Of a stretch of DNA of 64,000 bases, positions 18,030-27,362 are shown piece by piece. Positions within the stretch are counted from its first letter, which is position 1. Each line of letters opens with the position of its first letter. Position numbers and translations under genes: made by a program. The DNA is from an uncultured Thermanaerothrix sp. (GTDB lineage: Bacteria > Chloroflexota > Anaerolineae > Anaerolineales > Anaerolineaceae), in assembly GCF_938028735.1 (NCBI RefSeq), contig NZ_CALIMF010000012.1:62001-126000 (forward strand). Direction: 5' to 3'. The notes under the pieces are model-generated. The model searched no databases, was not told the origin of the DNA, and saw only the letters and a program-made list of their open reading frames with translations.

Positions 18030-19061
18030 ATGAATATTGCCGGCCTGTTACAAGGATTTGCTTCATTGGTATGGATTATCCTGGTTGGGCTTATTGTTTT
18101 GGCGATTGTTCGTGCTGCCCAGAACCGGCCCATGCGCAAAGCAGGCACAACCATTCTGATCACGGCTACATTGGCAGTTCTCTCCAGTCTGATTGCGGCG
18201 GGATTGGTCTTTATTGAACCCCAGGAACGGGGGGTTGTCATTTCGGCTCTTGCGCCTAAGGGCTATCGGGAGCAGGCTTTGGAGCCGGGTTTGCGCTGGG
18301 TGATTCCTTTTGCAGAATATGTTGTTCGGTATCCTATTGCCAACCAGACTTACACCATGTCCAAGGTGACGAGCGAAGGCCAAGTAAGCGGAGATGACTC
18401 GATCGCTGCGCGTACGGCCGATGGACAAGAGATTTTCGTGGATGCCTCAGTCATTTTTGCCGTGGACCCCTCAAAAGTGGTTCAAGTGCATATCAAATGG
18501 CAGGACCGTTACGCCAGGGACTTGGTGCGACCCTTGGCCCGGGGAGTTGTACGCGATGCGATTTCCCAATACGGGGTGGAAGAGGTGGTCAGCGGCAAGC
18601 GTTTTGAACTCGTGGATCGGATTCGTGCCACCCTGGCACAAAAGTTAGAAGAAAATGGTTTGGTGTTGGTGGATTTTGTATTACGTAATGTGACATTCTC
18701 TCCTGAGTACGCAGCCTCGGTAGAGCAAAAGCAAATTGCCGAACAACAAGCGCAACAGGCGCGATTCATCGTAGAGCAAAAGAAACAAGAGGCTGAACAA
18801 GCCCGCCAAGTGGCCCAAGGTAAGGCGGATGCTGCGGTGATCGAAGCCAAGGGGCAGGCCGAGGCACGCATCATTCAGGCTCGGGCAGAAGCTGAGGCCT
18901 TGAAAGTCATTGCCGAAGCCCTGCGCGAAGACCCTGAACTGCTTAATTATCTCTATGTCACCAAGCTTTCGCCCAACATTCAAGCCCTGCTGTTGCCCAG
19001 CAATGCTCCTTTCATTCTGCCGTTACCTACTCCACAACCTCAGGCAACCCCCATACCGTAA
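18030..19061 (+). CDS. SPFH/prohibitin-domain membrane protein
   Basis: 343 residues from ATG 18030, set by GGAGG at 18020-18024; the open frame upstream is non-coding. Two N-terminal TM segments (about 8-27 and 40-60) precede an SPFH domain (about 65-250: FIEPQERGVVISA, GLRWVIPF, VDASVIFAVD). A long Gln/Ala/Glu-rich coiled coil (about 235-300) and a Pro-rich end follow. Prohibitin/HflK-like proteins form membrane rings that organise microdomains or control FtsH-type proteases. Its stop is 9 nt before selD, so it heads that operon. Confidence 0.88.
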   Translation: MNIAGLLQGFASLVWIILVGLIVLAIVRAAQNRPMRKAGTTILITATLAVLSSLIAAGLVFIEPQERGVVISALAPKGYREQALEPGLRWVIPFAEYVVRYPIANQTYTMSKVTSEGQVSGDDSIAARTADGQEIFVDASVIFAVDPSKVVQVHIKWQDRYARDLVRPLARGVVRDAISQYGVEEVVSGKRFELVDRIRATLAQKLEENGLVLVDFVLRNVTFSPEYAASVEQKQIAEQQAQQARFIVEQKKQEAEQARQVAQGKADAAVIEAKGQAEARIIQARAEAEALKVIAEALREDPELLNYLYVTKLSPNIQALLLPSNAPFILPLPTPQPQATPIP

Positions 19062-19070
19062 GGTAGAACC

Positions 19071-20129
19071 ATGGTAAATCCGCCCTCAGGACGCCAGATA
19101 CGTTTGACCAGTCTAGCCACTTGTGCGGGTTGAGCGTCTAAATTAAGCGCAGAGGCGCTGGCGCACGTGTTGCGCCCTCTTAAGAATATCTTTCAACCCC
19201 AGGATTACCCTAATCTGGTGGTTGGGCTGGAATCGCCTGACGATGCGGCTGTCTGGCGGGTAGATGAAACACGCGCTCTTGTGGTAACCACGGATTTCTT
19301 CACTCCCATTGTGGATGATCCGTACGCCTATGGAGCAATTGCAGCGGCCAATAGCCTTTCCGATGTCTATGCTATGGGGGGGGTGCCATTTCTGGCCTTG
19401 AACATCGCTGCTTTGCCCCCTAATCTGCCATATGATATGATGAGTGAGATTTTGCGCGGCGGGGCGGAAAAATCCCGCGAAGCGGGCGTGGTCATTGCCG
19501 GGGGGCATACGATCCAGGACAAAGAACCCAAATACGGTTTGGTGGTGTTGGGGTGGGTTGATCTGCGACGAATGTTTACTAAAGGTGGGGCCTGCCCTGG
19601 TGATGCGTTGGTTTTGAGTAAACCCCTTGGATTTGGTGTGACCACCACGGCACTGAAGCGCGATTTGGCTCGTTCTGAAGATGTGGAAGAGGCCATCTCC
19701 TGGATGATGCGCTTGAATCGCTTGGCTGCAGAGATCGGTAGTGAGGTTGGTGTGCGTTGTGCTACCGACGTAACGGGCTTCAGCCTACTGGGGCATGGGC
19801 TGGAAATGGCCACAAGTAGTGGTGTGGGGCTACGTTTGGTTTTTGAACGCATTCCTTTCCTGAAAGGGGCCCGCGCTTATGCCGAACAGTGGACGTTCCC
19901 GGGGGGGGCCTCCGATAACCGCCTGTTCTTTGGAGGGCGGGTCCGTTTTGCGCCTGAGATTGACGAAGCGAATCAGATGTTGCTGTTTGATCCCCAGACG
20001 AGCGGCGGCTTACTCATGGCCGTACCGACAGACCGTCTCGATACTCTGCTCACCTTGGCAAAGGACCGGGAGCAGCCTTTGTGGGTGATTGGTGAGGTGA
20101 TTGAGGGAAGCGGAATTGAGGTGGTATAG
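19071..20129 (+). CDS. selD: Selenophosphate synthetase with selenocysteine at the active site (in-frame UGA)
   Basis: 352 residues if UGA 19131-19133 is read as Sec (codon 21). ATG 19071 has AAGG 7 nt upstream and follows the SPFH stop by 9 nt. The N-terminus reads RLTSLATCAG-U-ASKL, matching the SelD catalytic pattern CxGC/UxxK; the rest is continuous (DDAAVW, TTDFFTPIVDDPY, AAANSLSDVYAMGG, VIAGGHT, DVTGFSLLGHG). SelD makes selenophosphate from selenide and ATP, the Se donor for Sec-tRNA. Conventional calling would start at GTG 19167 and lose the catalytic residues. A SECIS-like hairpin follows the UGA. Sec-containing SelD is known in other bacteria. A nonsense mutation is possible but unlikely, given a second UGA gene at 58.6 kb. 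Confidence 0.92.
19131..19133 (+). other. selD: UGA selenocysteine codon in selD
   Basis: In-frame TGA at codon 21, aligned with the catalytic Cys/Sec of SelD (C-A-G-U). Confidence 0.88.
19151..19180 (+). other. Putative bacterial SECIS hairpin of selD
   Basis: Upper stem GGCGCA (19160-19165) pairs with TGCGCC (19171-19176) around loop CGTGT. A lower AGAG/CTCT stem (19151-19154/19177-19180) is set off by a one-sided bulge. The loop starts 32 nt after the UGA and has G as its second base, as expected for bacterial SECIS elements. It lies inside the coding sequence. Confidence 0.6.
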
Positions 20130-20144
20130 CAGCCCCCAAGAACT

Positions 20145-21794
20145 ATGACGGTTTTTCAATCGCTAGCCTCATTCATGCCTTACCCATCGCGGCGCTCGGT
20201 CGTGATGGGGACACGGGGGATGGCTGCGGCTTCGCAGCCATTAGCGGTTGCAGCGGGATTGCGGATAATGGATCAAGGGGGAAATGCAGCAGATGCTGCT
20301 GTTGCGATGGCTGCTGTGTTGGCAGTCACTGAACCCACCTCCACTGGGTTGGGAGGCGACTGCTTTGCATTATATTACGAGGCGGGTACACGCAATGTTT
20401 ATGCGTTGAATGGTTCCGGACGAGCTCCCCGGAACTTGACTCTGGAGCAAATAAAGAGAGAGGGTTTTGAGAGCGGGTTACCCCCTTTTCACCCTTATAC
20501 CATCACGGTGCCAGGTGCATGTGCAGGCTGGTGTGATCTGCATGCTCGGTTTGGGCAGTTGGATCTTGTCAAAGTGCTGATTCCTGCTATTGACTTGGCG
20601 GAAGAGGGATTCCCTGTAGCGCCGTTAACGGCTTATTTCTGGCAGCGAGGGGCAGAGGACCAGTTACGTCATGCTCTTAACGGGCATGAATTATTGATTG
20701 AAGGACGGGCGCCACGGGCAGGGGAGCGTTTTCGTAACCCTAATCTCTCCCGCGTTCTACAGCAAATTGCGGTTGGGGGAAAGCGGGCCTTCTATGAAGG
20801 CTCCATTGCGGAAGCCATCGTCAGCACGGTGAGAGAAGCTGGGGGCTGTCTCTCGCTTGATGACTTGGCTGAGCACCAAAGCACCTGGGATGAGCCCTTG
20901 GCAGTTACTTACCGTCACCTGCGGGTTTGGGAGTGTCCGCCGAACGGTCAGGGCCTTACAGCTCTGTTGGCATTGAATATCTTGAGCGGGTTTGATCTCG
21001 CTTCACTGGAGGCGCTTTCGCCTGATCGCCTTCATTTGGAAATTGAGGCCCTCCGTCTGGCTTTTGCGGATGCCTTTCGTTATGTCGCAGATCCGTCTTT
21101 TGCTTGCATTCCCGTAGAAGCCCTCCTGAGTGAGGCTTATGCAGCCAAACGGCGAGCCCAGATCCACCCGCAACGGGCTTTGCCTGCGGTGACTTATGGT
21201 AACCCTCATCAGGGGTCCGATACGGTATACTTTTGCGTGGTGGATGGTCAGGGGAATGCTTGTTCGTTCGTCAACAGCAATTATATGGGGTTTGGTACTG
21301 GCATCGTCCCGCGTGGGTGCGGTTTTAGCCTGCAGAATCGTGGCCACAATTTTAGCCTCGACCCGACTCATCCGAATGCATGGCAGCCGGGAAAGCGACC
21401 CTATCACACCATCATTCCTGCCTTGGCAACCTATGCTGATGATGGCGCTTTGTATGCGGCCCTAGGGGTGATGGGTGGGTTTATGCAGCCCCAGGGGCAC
21501 GTCCAGGTAATGACGGCACTTGCTGATGATGCTTTGGATCCGCAGACAGCCTTGGATCGGCCTCGCTTTTGTCTGCATGCTCAACGGGCCAATGGGCTGG
21601 TGGCGTTGGAGGAGGGTATTCCTGAGGCGACCCTGAGGGCCCTGCAAGCCATGGGACATCCGGTGGAGCGCGTGACCGGGATGGTGCGCGCCCTCTTTGG
21701 ACGCGGGCAGATCATCTTGCGGGAACGGGAGACCGGTGTGTTATGGGGTGGGAGTGACCTGCGTGCCGATGGATGTGCCTTTCCTCTAGTGTAG
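20145..21794 (+). CDS. ggt: Gamma-glutamyltransferase family protein
   Basis: 549 residues. Ntn-hydrolase precursor cleaved at an internal Thr; it hydrolyses or transfers gamma-glutamyl groups, classically from glutathione. Features: MAAASQPLAVAAGLRIMDQGGNAADAAVAMA, STGLGGDCFALYY, the cleavage region GSDTVYFCVVDGQGNACSF near residue 360 with the candidate nucleophile Thr, and GFGTGIVP. No signal peptide is seen, so the protein looks cytosolic, like the FGAM/oxamate-hydrolase-like branch rather than periplasmic GGT. It starts 15 nt after selD. Confidence 0.85.
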   Translation: MTVFQSLASFMPYPSRRSVVMGTRGMAAASQPLAVAAGLRIMDQGGNAADAAVAMAAVLAVTEPTSTGLGGDCFALYYEAGTRNVYALNGSGRAPRNLTLEQIKREGFESGLPPFHPYTITVPGACAGWCDLHARFGQLDLVKVLIPAIDLAEEGFPVAPLTAYFWQRGAEDQLRHALNGHELLIEGRAPRAGERFRNPNLSRVLQQIAVGGKRAFYEGSIAEAIVSTVREAGGCLSLDDLAEHQSTWDEPLAVTYRHLRVWECPPNGQGLTALLALNILSGFDLASLEALSPDRLHLEIEALRLAFADAFRYVADPSFACIPVEALLSEAYAAKRRAQIHPQRALPAVTYGNPHQGSDTVYFCVVDGQGNACSFVNSNYMGFGTGIVPRGCGFSLQNRGHNFSLDPTHPNAWQPGKRPYHTIIPALATYADDGALYAALGVMGGFMQPQGHVQVMTALADDALDPQTALDRPRFCLHAQRANGLVALEEGIPEATLRALQAMGHPVERVTGMVRALFGRGQIILRERETGVLWGGSDLRADGCAFPLV

Positions 21795-21802
21795 ATTCAC
21801 TA

Positions 21803-21831
21803 TTCTCACACGCCCGGGGGAGCAGTACAAT
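21803..21831 (+). promoter_or_regulatory. Putative promoter giving a leaderless uvrC mRNA
   Basis: TTCTCA (21803-21808), a 17-nt spacer and TACAAT (21826-21831). The -10 box ends 7 nt before ATG 21839, and no ribosome site is visible at normal spacing. Confidence 0.5.
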
Positions 21832-21838
21832 TATTTTC

Positions 21839-23710
21839 ATGATGGCGGAAATCAATGAGCGTTTACAGAGCGTTCTAGAAACAATACCGACCAAACCAGG
21901 CTGTTATTTGATGAAGAACGCTGCCGGTGAGGTAATTTACGTCGGCAAAGCGATCAATCTGCGCAACCGGGTGCGTTCTTATTTCCACAGCCCTGTCGCC
22001 CATCCACCCAAGGTACGGCGCATGGTGCAGCAAATCGCAGATATTGAGTGGATTGTGGTGGGGTCGGAACTGGAAGCGCTCATCCTGGAGATGAATCTAA
22101 TCAAGAAATACCGCCCGCGCTACAATGTGCGTCTCAAGGATGATAAGCGTTATCCCTACATTAAAGTTCATTGGGCGGATGATTTTCCTAAAGTGACCGT
22201 TACCCGGCAAATGGTGAACGACGGTTCACGCTACTTCGGGCCATATACGAGCGTGTGGGCGGTACATCAAACCCTGGATGTGCTGCGTCGTCTCTTCCCC
22301 TACCTCACTTGCGACCGCACTATCACTGGCAAGGACGAGCGCGCTTGTCTCTACTATGACATCAAATTATGCGCAGCCCCCTGCATTGGAGCGATTGATC
22401 GTCAGCGTTATCGCCAGATGATTGATGATCTGTGTCAGTTTCTGGAGGGTCGCACCGAACCAATAGTTACCCGCTTGCGCCAGGAAATGGAGGATGCCGC
22501 TGAGGGGCTTAATTTTGAGCGCGCGGCAGCGCTACGGGACCAAATTTTTGCCATTGAGCGGGTAGTAGAAAAGCAAAAAGTCATCACAACCGAGCAACTT
22601 GATTCGGATGTAATTGCCATGGCCCGAGATGACGGTGAAGCCTGTGTGCAAGTCTTCTTTATTCGTAATGGAAAACTAATCGGACGAGAATATTTCATTC
22701 TGGAGGGAGCACAGGATAGCGAGGACGCCGAGGTGCTGGCAGAATTTATCAAGCAATTTTATGCGGAAGCGGCAAGTGTGCCGGCACAGGTGTTGCTTCC
22801 GCACGAGATTGAAGAAGCGGCTATTATTCAGCAGTGGTTGCGGGATCGCCGTGGAGGGCCTAAGGTGGAGTTGCTGGTTCCTCGTCAGGGCCTCTCGCAA
22901 GAGTTGGTAGAAATGGCAACTGAAAATGCGGTTGAAACGTTGCGTGCACTCCGAGCCCAGTGGGAGGCGGACAAACATCGTCAGAGCCAGGCGCTGAGCG
23001 AGTTGCAACAAGCCTTGGGGTTATCTCAACCCCCAAATCGGATTGAATGCTACGATATTTCTAATACGCAAGGAACCTATGCGGTTGGGAGCATGGTGGT
23101 TTTTGAGCAGGGGGTACCCAAGAAGGCTTACTATCGGCGCTTTAACATCCAGACGGTAAGTGGTCCGGATGACTTTGCCAGTATGGAGGAAGTACTCATC
23201 CGCCGCTTTCGCCGTTATGTGGCGGCGCAGGAACATGCGGCGCTACCCGGTGGGAAGCCTGATCCGGCGTTTGCGTTGCTGCCGGACCTGCTGATCGTAG
23301 ATGGCGGTAAAGGTCAGTTGAGTCGGGCAATTACCGTATTGCAGCGTTTTGGTTTGCAGGATAAGATTGCTGTTGTGGGTCTGGCTAAGCAACAAGAGGA
23401 GCTGTTTTTGCCGGGGCGCAAGGAGTCTCTGGTGCTCCCGCGACACTCGCAGGGGTTATATCTACTACAGCGCATTCGCGATGAGGCGCACCGTTTTGCC
23501 ATCACAGCGCATCGCAATCGGCGCACGAAAGCGGGATTGGTCTCCCAACTGGATTCCATTCCTGGGATTGGGCCTGCCCGACGCAAGGCCCTGTTGCAGC
23601 ATTTTGGCAGCCTAGAAAGGATCCGCCAAGCCAGTCTGGAGGAGTTGACCAGCGTCAAAGGTGTTACCCCTGAAATTGCCCAAACCCTGAAAACCTACCT
23701 TGGCGAGTAG
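21839..23710 (+). CDS. uvrC: Excinuclease ABC subunit C
   Basis: About 623 residues from ATG 21839 (or 21842). UvrC makes both incisions in nucleotide excision repair. Domains in order: GIY-YIG nuclease (about 12-95: PGCYLMKN, VIYVGKA), cysteine-containing segment, UVR/UvrB-binding motif (about 200-235: GLNFERAAALRDQI), UvrC RNase-H-like endonuclease (about 380-540: RIECYDISNTQG, LLIVDGGKGQL) and a C-terminal tandem HhH (IPGIGPARRKALLQHFGS, SVKGVTPEIAQTL). Convergent with the next gene, 7 nt apart. Confidence 0.96.
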   Translation: MMAEINERLQSVLETIPTKPGCYLMKNAAGEVIYVGKAINLRNRVRSYFHSPVAHPPKVRRMVQQIADIEWIVVGSELEALILEMNLIKKYRPRYNVRLKDDKRYPYIKVHWADDFPKVTVTRQMVNDGSRYFGPYTSVWAVHQTLDVLRRLFPYLTCDRTITGKDERACLYYDIKLCAAPCIGAIDRQRYRQMIDDLCQFLEGRTEPIVTRLRQEMEDAAEGLNFERAAALRDQIFAIERVVEKQKVITTEQLDSDVIAMARDDGEACVQVFFIRNGKLIGREYFILEGAQDSEDAEVLAEFIKQFYAEAASVPAQVLLPHEIEEAAIIQQWLRDRRGGPKVELLVPRQGLSQELVEMATENAVETLRALRAQWEADKHRQSQALSELQQALGLSQPPNRIECYDISNTQGTYAVGSMVVFEQGVPKKAYYRRFNIQTVSGPDDFASMEEVLIRRFRRYVAAQEHAALPGGKPDPAFALLPDLLIVDGGKGQLSRAITVLQRFGLQDKIAVVGLAKQQEELFLPGRKESLVLPRHSQGLYLLQRIRDEAHRFAITAHRNRRTKAGLVSQLDSIPGIGPARRKALLQHFGSLERIRQASLEELTSVKGVTPEIAQTLKTYLGE

Positions 23711-23717
23711 GGGGAGT

Positions 23718-24737
23718 TTATTCCCGTTCGGGTGAGGCAAGCCGCTCCTGACGGGTTTTCAGTCCCAGGAGGTCAGGGGAGAGCATCCACGTGCCCAGCC
23801 CTAGAGAGACGCCAAACCACAACGTGGCGAGGCGGATCAACAGAGTGGCGGCAGCGGCTTGCGCTTGAGAGAGATGGGCTAAGAGGACCAACATGCCGGC
23901 AATGGAGGCCTCTGCTGCACCTAAACCACCGGGAAGGGTGGATACAGCTCCAATTACAGTTGAGAACGCCAGGATGAAGATGGCGAGCCCGGCGGTGTGC
24001 GTGTTGGCTGGCATACCCAGCCCCCACAGGATAAGGTAAAATCCCACGCCCTCGCCTAGCCAGGAGAGGCTACCTAGGGAGACGGCCAGGAGAGTTGAGC
24101 GAGGGCGAAAGAGGATAAAGGCCCCCTCGTAGAACTGGCGCAGTGGCGGAACAAGACGATCAAGTCGGCGCAAGCGGTCCAGCCAACTAAGAATTCCCAG
24201 TACCAGAGAACGCATTTGGGAGATAATGATGCCCCCAAGTAAAAGTAATCCGACTGAGGCAAAAGCGGGCCAGTACTGAGGATACGCCAAAACACCTGAG
24301 GTGGAAAGAATAAGCACGGCCAAACCATCGCTGATGCGCTCAGCCAGTATGATAGATACACCTCTGGCAATTGGAAGCCCGCTTTTCTGATTTACCCAGA
24401 TAGCCTTGAGGACCTCGCCAACTTTTCCAGGGGTGACCGCCAGTGGGAAGCCGGCCACGAAAAGGCGAAAACTTTGCTTCCAGGACAGGGTGGAGACTCC
24501 TACCAGACGCAGATAATAATGCCATTTCACAAAGCGCAGGGTGTAGTTGAATAGGGTAAGCAACAGGGCTAGGGGATATACGCGCCAATCAAAGTCTTGT
24601 ACCACCTGTCCTACTTGACGGATATCTCCAAATAGGGCCAGCCCCAAAAAGACCACACAACCCAGGATCAGCCCTAAGCCTAGGTGTTGACGCAAGTTTT
24701 GCGATGGCGAAGAAGCGTAGTCAGCATTTGTAGTCAC
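23718..24737 (-). CDS. Lysylphosphatidylglycerol synthase TM-region-like (UPF0104) flippase-type membrane protein
   Basis: 339 residues with about eight membrane segments. Motifs of the LPG_synthase_TM/AglD-like family: RFVKWHYYLRLVGV, FVAGFPLAVTPGKVGEVLKA and LPGGLGAAEASIAGMLVL. There is no lysyl-transferase domain, so it is the stand-alone membrane form, often thought to move lipids or lipid-linked sugars. It begins at GTG 24737, 6 nt after a TATAAT, with no ribosome site, so probably leaderless. Confidence 0.82.
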   Translation of the reverse strand: MTTNADYASSPSQNLRQHLGLGLILGCVVFLGLALFGDIRQVGQVVQDFDWRVYPLALLLTLFNYTLRFVKWHYYLRLVGVSTLSWKQSFRLFVAGFPLAVTPGKVGEVLKAIWVNQKSGLPIARGVSIILAERISDGLAVLILSTSGVLAYPQYWPAFASVGLLLLGGIIISQMRSLVLGILSWLDRLRRLDRLVPPLRQFYEGAFILFRPRSTLLAVSLGSLSWLGEGVGFYLILWGLGMPANTHTAGLAIFILAFSTVIGAVSTLPGGLGAAEASIAGMLVLLAHLSQAQAAAATLLIRLATLWFGVSLGLGTWMLSPDLLGLKTRQERLASPERE

Positions 24738-24743
24738 AGGCTT

Positions 24744-24749
24744 ATTATA
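24744..24749 (-). promoter_or_regulatory. -10 box of the UPF0104-like gene (leaderless arrangement)
   Basis: Minus-strand TATAAT at 24749-24744, 6 nt before GTG 24737. No good -35 box is visible. Confidence 0.5.
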
Positions 24750-24773
24750 TCTGGCGGGCAGGCGTTTGGGCGA

Positions 24774-24782
24774 TGGTATAAT
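24774..24782 (+). promoter_or_regulatory. Extended -10 promoter of the amino-acid ABC operon
   Basis: TGGTATAAT at 24774-24782, divergent from the neighbouring minus-strand -10. The leader is about 58 nt, ending in GGAGGAG before GTG 24847. Confidence 0.55.
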
Positions 24783-24846
24783 AATTCTAGCCCATTTGTG
24801 CTGAAACTCGTGTATTTATCCCGAAATTGAAAAAGGAGGAGACGCC

Positions 24847-25689
24847 GTGAAAAAGTATGGCCTTAAGTGGATGTTGTTTGTGGTGATCTTAGGATTATTG
24901 TTGGCTGCCTGTCAGCCCGCCACGCCTGCCACTCCATCGGCAGGGGAAAAGGCTGGCTATCCGGCGCCTACGAGCGAGGGGACAGCCCCGCAGGCGACCG
25001 CATATCCTGCGGCGACTCAAATGACAGTCCGTGTAGCTACTGATGCCACTTTCCCGCCGTTTGAACTGGTGGATGAAGCCACCAAGGAACTCACCGGTTT
25101 TGACGTGGAATTGATGAACGCCATTGCTCAGAAGGCGGGGTTTAAGATCGAGTGGACCAATCTTCCGTTTGATCCAATGCTAGCCGGACTTTCTGAGTGT
25201 CAGTATGATGCAGCCATTGCCGCGATCACGATCACCGATGAGCGCAAGCAATCCATGCTTTTCTCTGAACCTTATATTAACGCGGGCCAGATTGTGGTGG
25301 TGCGTAAAGGTGAAACGCGCATCAAGAGTAAAGATGATTTAGGGGGGATGACCGTAGGAGCACAGCTGGGAACGACGGGTGCCATTGAGGCTCAGAAAAT
25401 CCCCGGTGTGACCTTCAAGCCCTATGATACGTATGATCTGGCCTTTCTTGATTTGGCAAATGGCCAGATTGATGCAGTCATCGCAGACTATCCCACCGCT
25501 TTAGGTTTCATCGGAAAGAATCCGGAGAAACTGACCACGGTTGGGGAAGTCTTTACCGAAGAATCCTACGGCATCGCCATCTGCAAGAATCGGTCCGACT
25601 TGGTTGACAAGATTAACACAGCATTGAAAGCGCTCAAGGAGGAGGGATTTATCCAGCAACTTGAGCAGAAGTGGTTGGCCTCGCAATAA
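24847..25689 (+). CDS. Polar amino-acid ABC transporter substrate-binding lipoprotein
   Basis: 280 residues. Lipoprotein signal with lipobox LLAACQ (C22), a Thr/Pro-rich spacer to about residue 55, then a type-II periplasmic-binding fold of the SBP_bac_3/GlnH family: VRVATDATFPPFELVDE, LTGFDVELMNAIA, YDAAIAAITITDERKQSMLFSEPY and VGAQLGTTGAIEA. It captures a polar amino acid such as glutamine, glutamate or arginine at the outer membrane face; the exact ligand is unknown. It starts at GTG behind a strong GGAGGAG site. A hairpin separates it from the permease. Confidence 0.92.
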   Translation: MKKYGLKWMLFVVILGLLLAACQPATPATPSAGEKAGYPAPTSEGTAPQATAYPAATQMTVRVATDATFPPFELVDEATKELTGFDVELMNAIAQKAGFKIEWTNLPFDPMLAGLSECQYDAAIAAITITDERKQSMLFSEPYINAGQIVVVRKGETRIKSKDDLGGMTVGAQLGTTGAIEAQKIPGVTFKPYDTYDLAFLDLANGQIDAVIADYPTALGFIGKNPEKLTTVGEVFTEESYGIAICKNRSDLVDKINTALKALKEEGFIQQLEQKWLASQ

Positions 25690-25709
25690 TTCTTCCAACT
25701 CGCTTTACA

Positions 25710-25740
25710 GGGCCGATGCGCAAAAGCATCGGCCCTCTTT
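25710..25740 (+). terminator. Intra-operon hairpin/terminator after the binding-protein gene
   Basis: A perfect 10-bp stem, GGGCCGATGC (25710-25719) with GCATCGGCCC (25726-25735), then TCTTT. Probably partial termination or 3' protection, giving more binding protein than permease. Confidence 0.75.
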
Positions 25741-25769
25741 GTCCATTTTCTTCCATGTGAGGATTACGC

Positions 25770-26573
25770 ATGAATCTGCCTGCGCGTGACTCTGCTCAAT
25801 TGCCATCTCCAAAAAGGTTTCGTGATCCCTGGTGGCTGTTGGTTCTGACCATTGTATTGATCGTAGTGGCGCTGGTTGTCCTGCAACCGGACCCCTTTCG
25901 GCGTATTCTTCTATTTGTTCGTGATGGCATTCAGGTAACTATCTACGTCACGTTGGTTTCTTTTGCGTTAGTCCTTTTTCTAGGGCTGATCGTAGGGCTG
26001 ATTCGGCTTTCAAAACTTACGCTATTGCGGGGCATTGCGACCATTTACGTGGAGGTCATTCGGGGTATCCCGGTGTTAGTTCAGTTGATTTTCTGGTATT
26101 TTGCCTTTCCCTCGCTGGTGCAAGATATTGGCCGTTCGGTGGGGTGGCAACCCCTAATAAACTATCGGCCTAATCCGGTGGCTATGGCCATTTTGGGACT
26201 AACCATTTGTTATGCTGCCTACATGAGCGAGGTCTACCGTGCGGGTATCCAGAGTATTCCACGGGGGCAGATGGAAGCCGCGCGTAGCCTAGGGATGACC
26301 TACTTTCAAGCTATGCGATACGTGATCCTGCCTCAGGCAGTGCGGGTCATCTTGCCGCCGGTGGGTAACGAGTTTATCACATTGCTGAAGGACTCCTCGC
26401 TCACCAGTGTTGTGGCAGTGCCCGAATTGACTCGGCGAGGACGCGAGTTCATGGCTGCTAGTTTCATTCCCCTGCAGACCTGGTTGATGGTAAGTCTGCT
26501 ATACTTGGTGATGACGCTGCTGGCAACGCGAGTGGTGGCTTGGATAGAATATCGGACACGGTTGGAGAAATAG
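25770..26573 (+). CDS. Polar amino-acid ABC transporter permease
   Basis: 267 residues. HisM/GlnP-type permease: a hydrophilic N-terminus, five or six TM segments, the family start GIQVTIYVTLVSFALVLFLG, VEVIRGIPVLVQLIFWYF and the EAA loop EAARSLGMTYFQAMRYVILPQAVR (about 170-193) that docks on the ATPase. A single permease gene suggests a homodimer. It ends 3 nt before the ATPase start. Confidence 0.93.
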   Translation: MNLPARDSAQLPSPKRFRDPWWLLVLTIVLIVVALVVLQPDPFRRILLFVRDGIQVTIYVTLVSFALVLFLGLIVGLIRLSKLTLLRGIATIYVEVIRGIPVLVQLIFWYFAFPSLVQDIGRSVGWQPLINYRPNPVAMAILGLTICYAAYMSEVYRAGIQSIPRGQMEAARSLGMTYFQAMRYVILPQAVRVILPPVGNEFITLLKDSSLTSVVAVPELTRRGREFMAASFIPLQTWLMVSLLYLVMTLLATRVVAWIEYRTRLEK

Positions 26574-26576
26574 TGT

Positions 26577-27314
26577 ATGGAGCGAGAACCCATTATCCAT
26601 ATTGAGAATGTACATAAATGGTTTGGGCATGTTCATGCCTTGCGGGGGGTTAACCTGGATGTTTATAAAGGGGAAGTGGTAGTGATTATTGGGCCTTCGG
26701 GGTCTGGAAAATCAACCTTGCTGCGGTGTATCAACCGACTGGAAGAGTTTGATGAAGGTAGGATTATTGTGGATGGTATTCCTCTGGACAGTGCTGAAAA
26801 CATTAATGCGGTGCGCACCGAAGTGGGCATGGTTTTCCAGCAGTTTAATCTTTTCCCACACCTGACGGTGTTGGAGAATATCTGCCTAGCGCAGCGCATC
26901 GTGCGTAAGCGCAAAAAAGAAGAAGCCGAGGCGATTGCCATGGAACTCCTGCGCAAAGTGGGTATTCCCGAGAAAGCCCACAATTACCCGGCCCAACTGT
27001 CGGGTGGGCAACAGCAGCGGGTAGCCATTGCGCGTGCACTGGCCATGAATCCCAAAATCATGCTCTTTGATGAGCCTACCAGTGCCTTGGACCCGGAAAT
27101 GATCCAGGAGGTGTTGGACGTCATGCTCAACCTGGCGCGTGAGGGAATGACCATGGTGGTGGTTTCCCACGAAATCGGTTTTGCACGGGCAGCTGCCCAT
27201 CGCGCAATCCTGATGGATGAGGGCCAGATTGTTGAAGAGGCCCCTCCCGATATTCTGTTCAACAATCCACGGCATGAACGCACCCGTGCTTTTCTCAGCA
27301 AGGTTCTCCACTAA
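26577..27314 (+). CDS. Polar amino-acid ABC transporter ATP-binding protein
   Basis: 245 residues, GlnQ/HisP type. Walker [10 protein letters not shown] (about 39-47), Q-loop [17 protein letters not shown], signature [15 protein letters not shown], Walker [15 protein letters not shown]-like ([14 protein letters not shown]) and switch [10 protein letters not shown]. It powers the importer encoded by the two genes before it. Confidence 0.95.
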   Translation: MEREPIIHIENVHKWFGHVHALRGVNLDVYKGEVVVIIGPSGSGKSTLLRCINRLEEFDEGRIIVDGIPLDSAENINAVRTEVGMVFQQFNLFPHLTVLENICLAQRIVRKRKKEEAEAIAMELLRKVGIPEKAHNYPAQLSGGQQQRVAIARALAMNPKIMLFDEPTSALDPEMIQEVLDVMLNLAREGMTMVVVSHEIGFARAAAHRAILMDEGQIVEEAPPDILFNNPRHERTRAFLSKVLH

Positions 27315-27362
27315 GGCATTTTGCTGGCTGGCGAGATACGTTGGAATGGAGTACACGATTGG

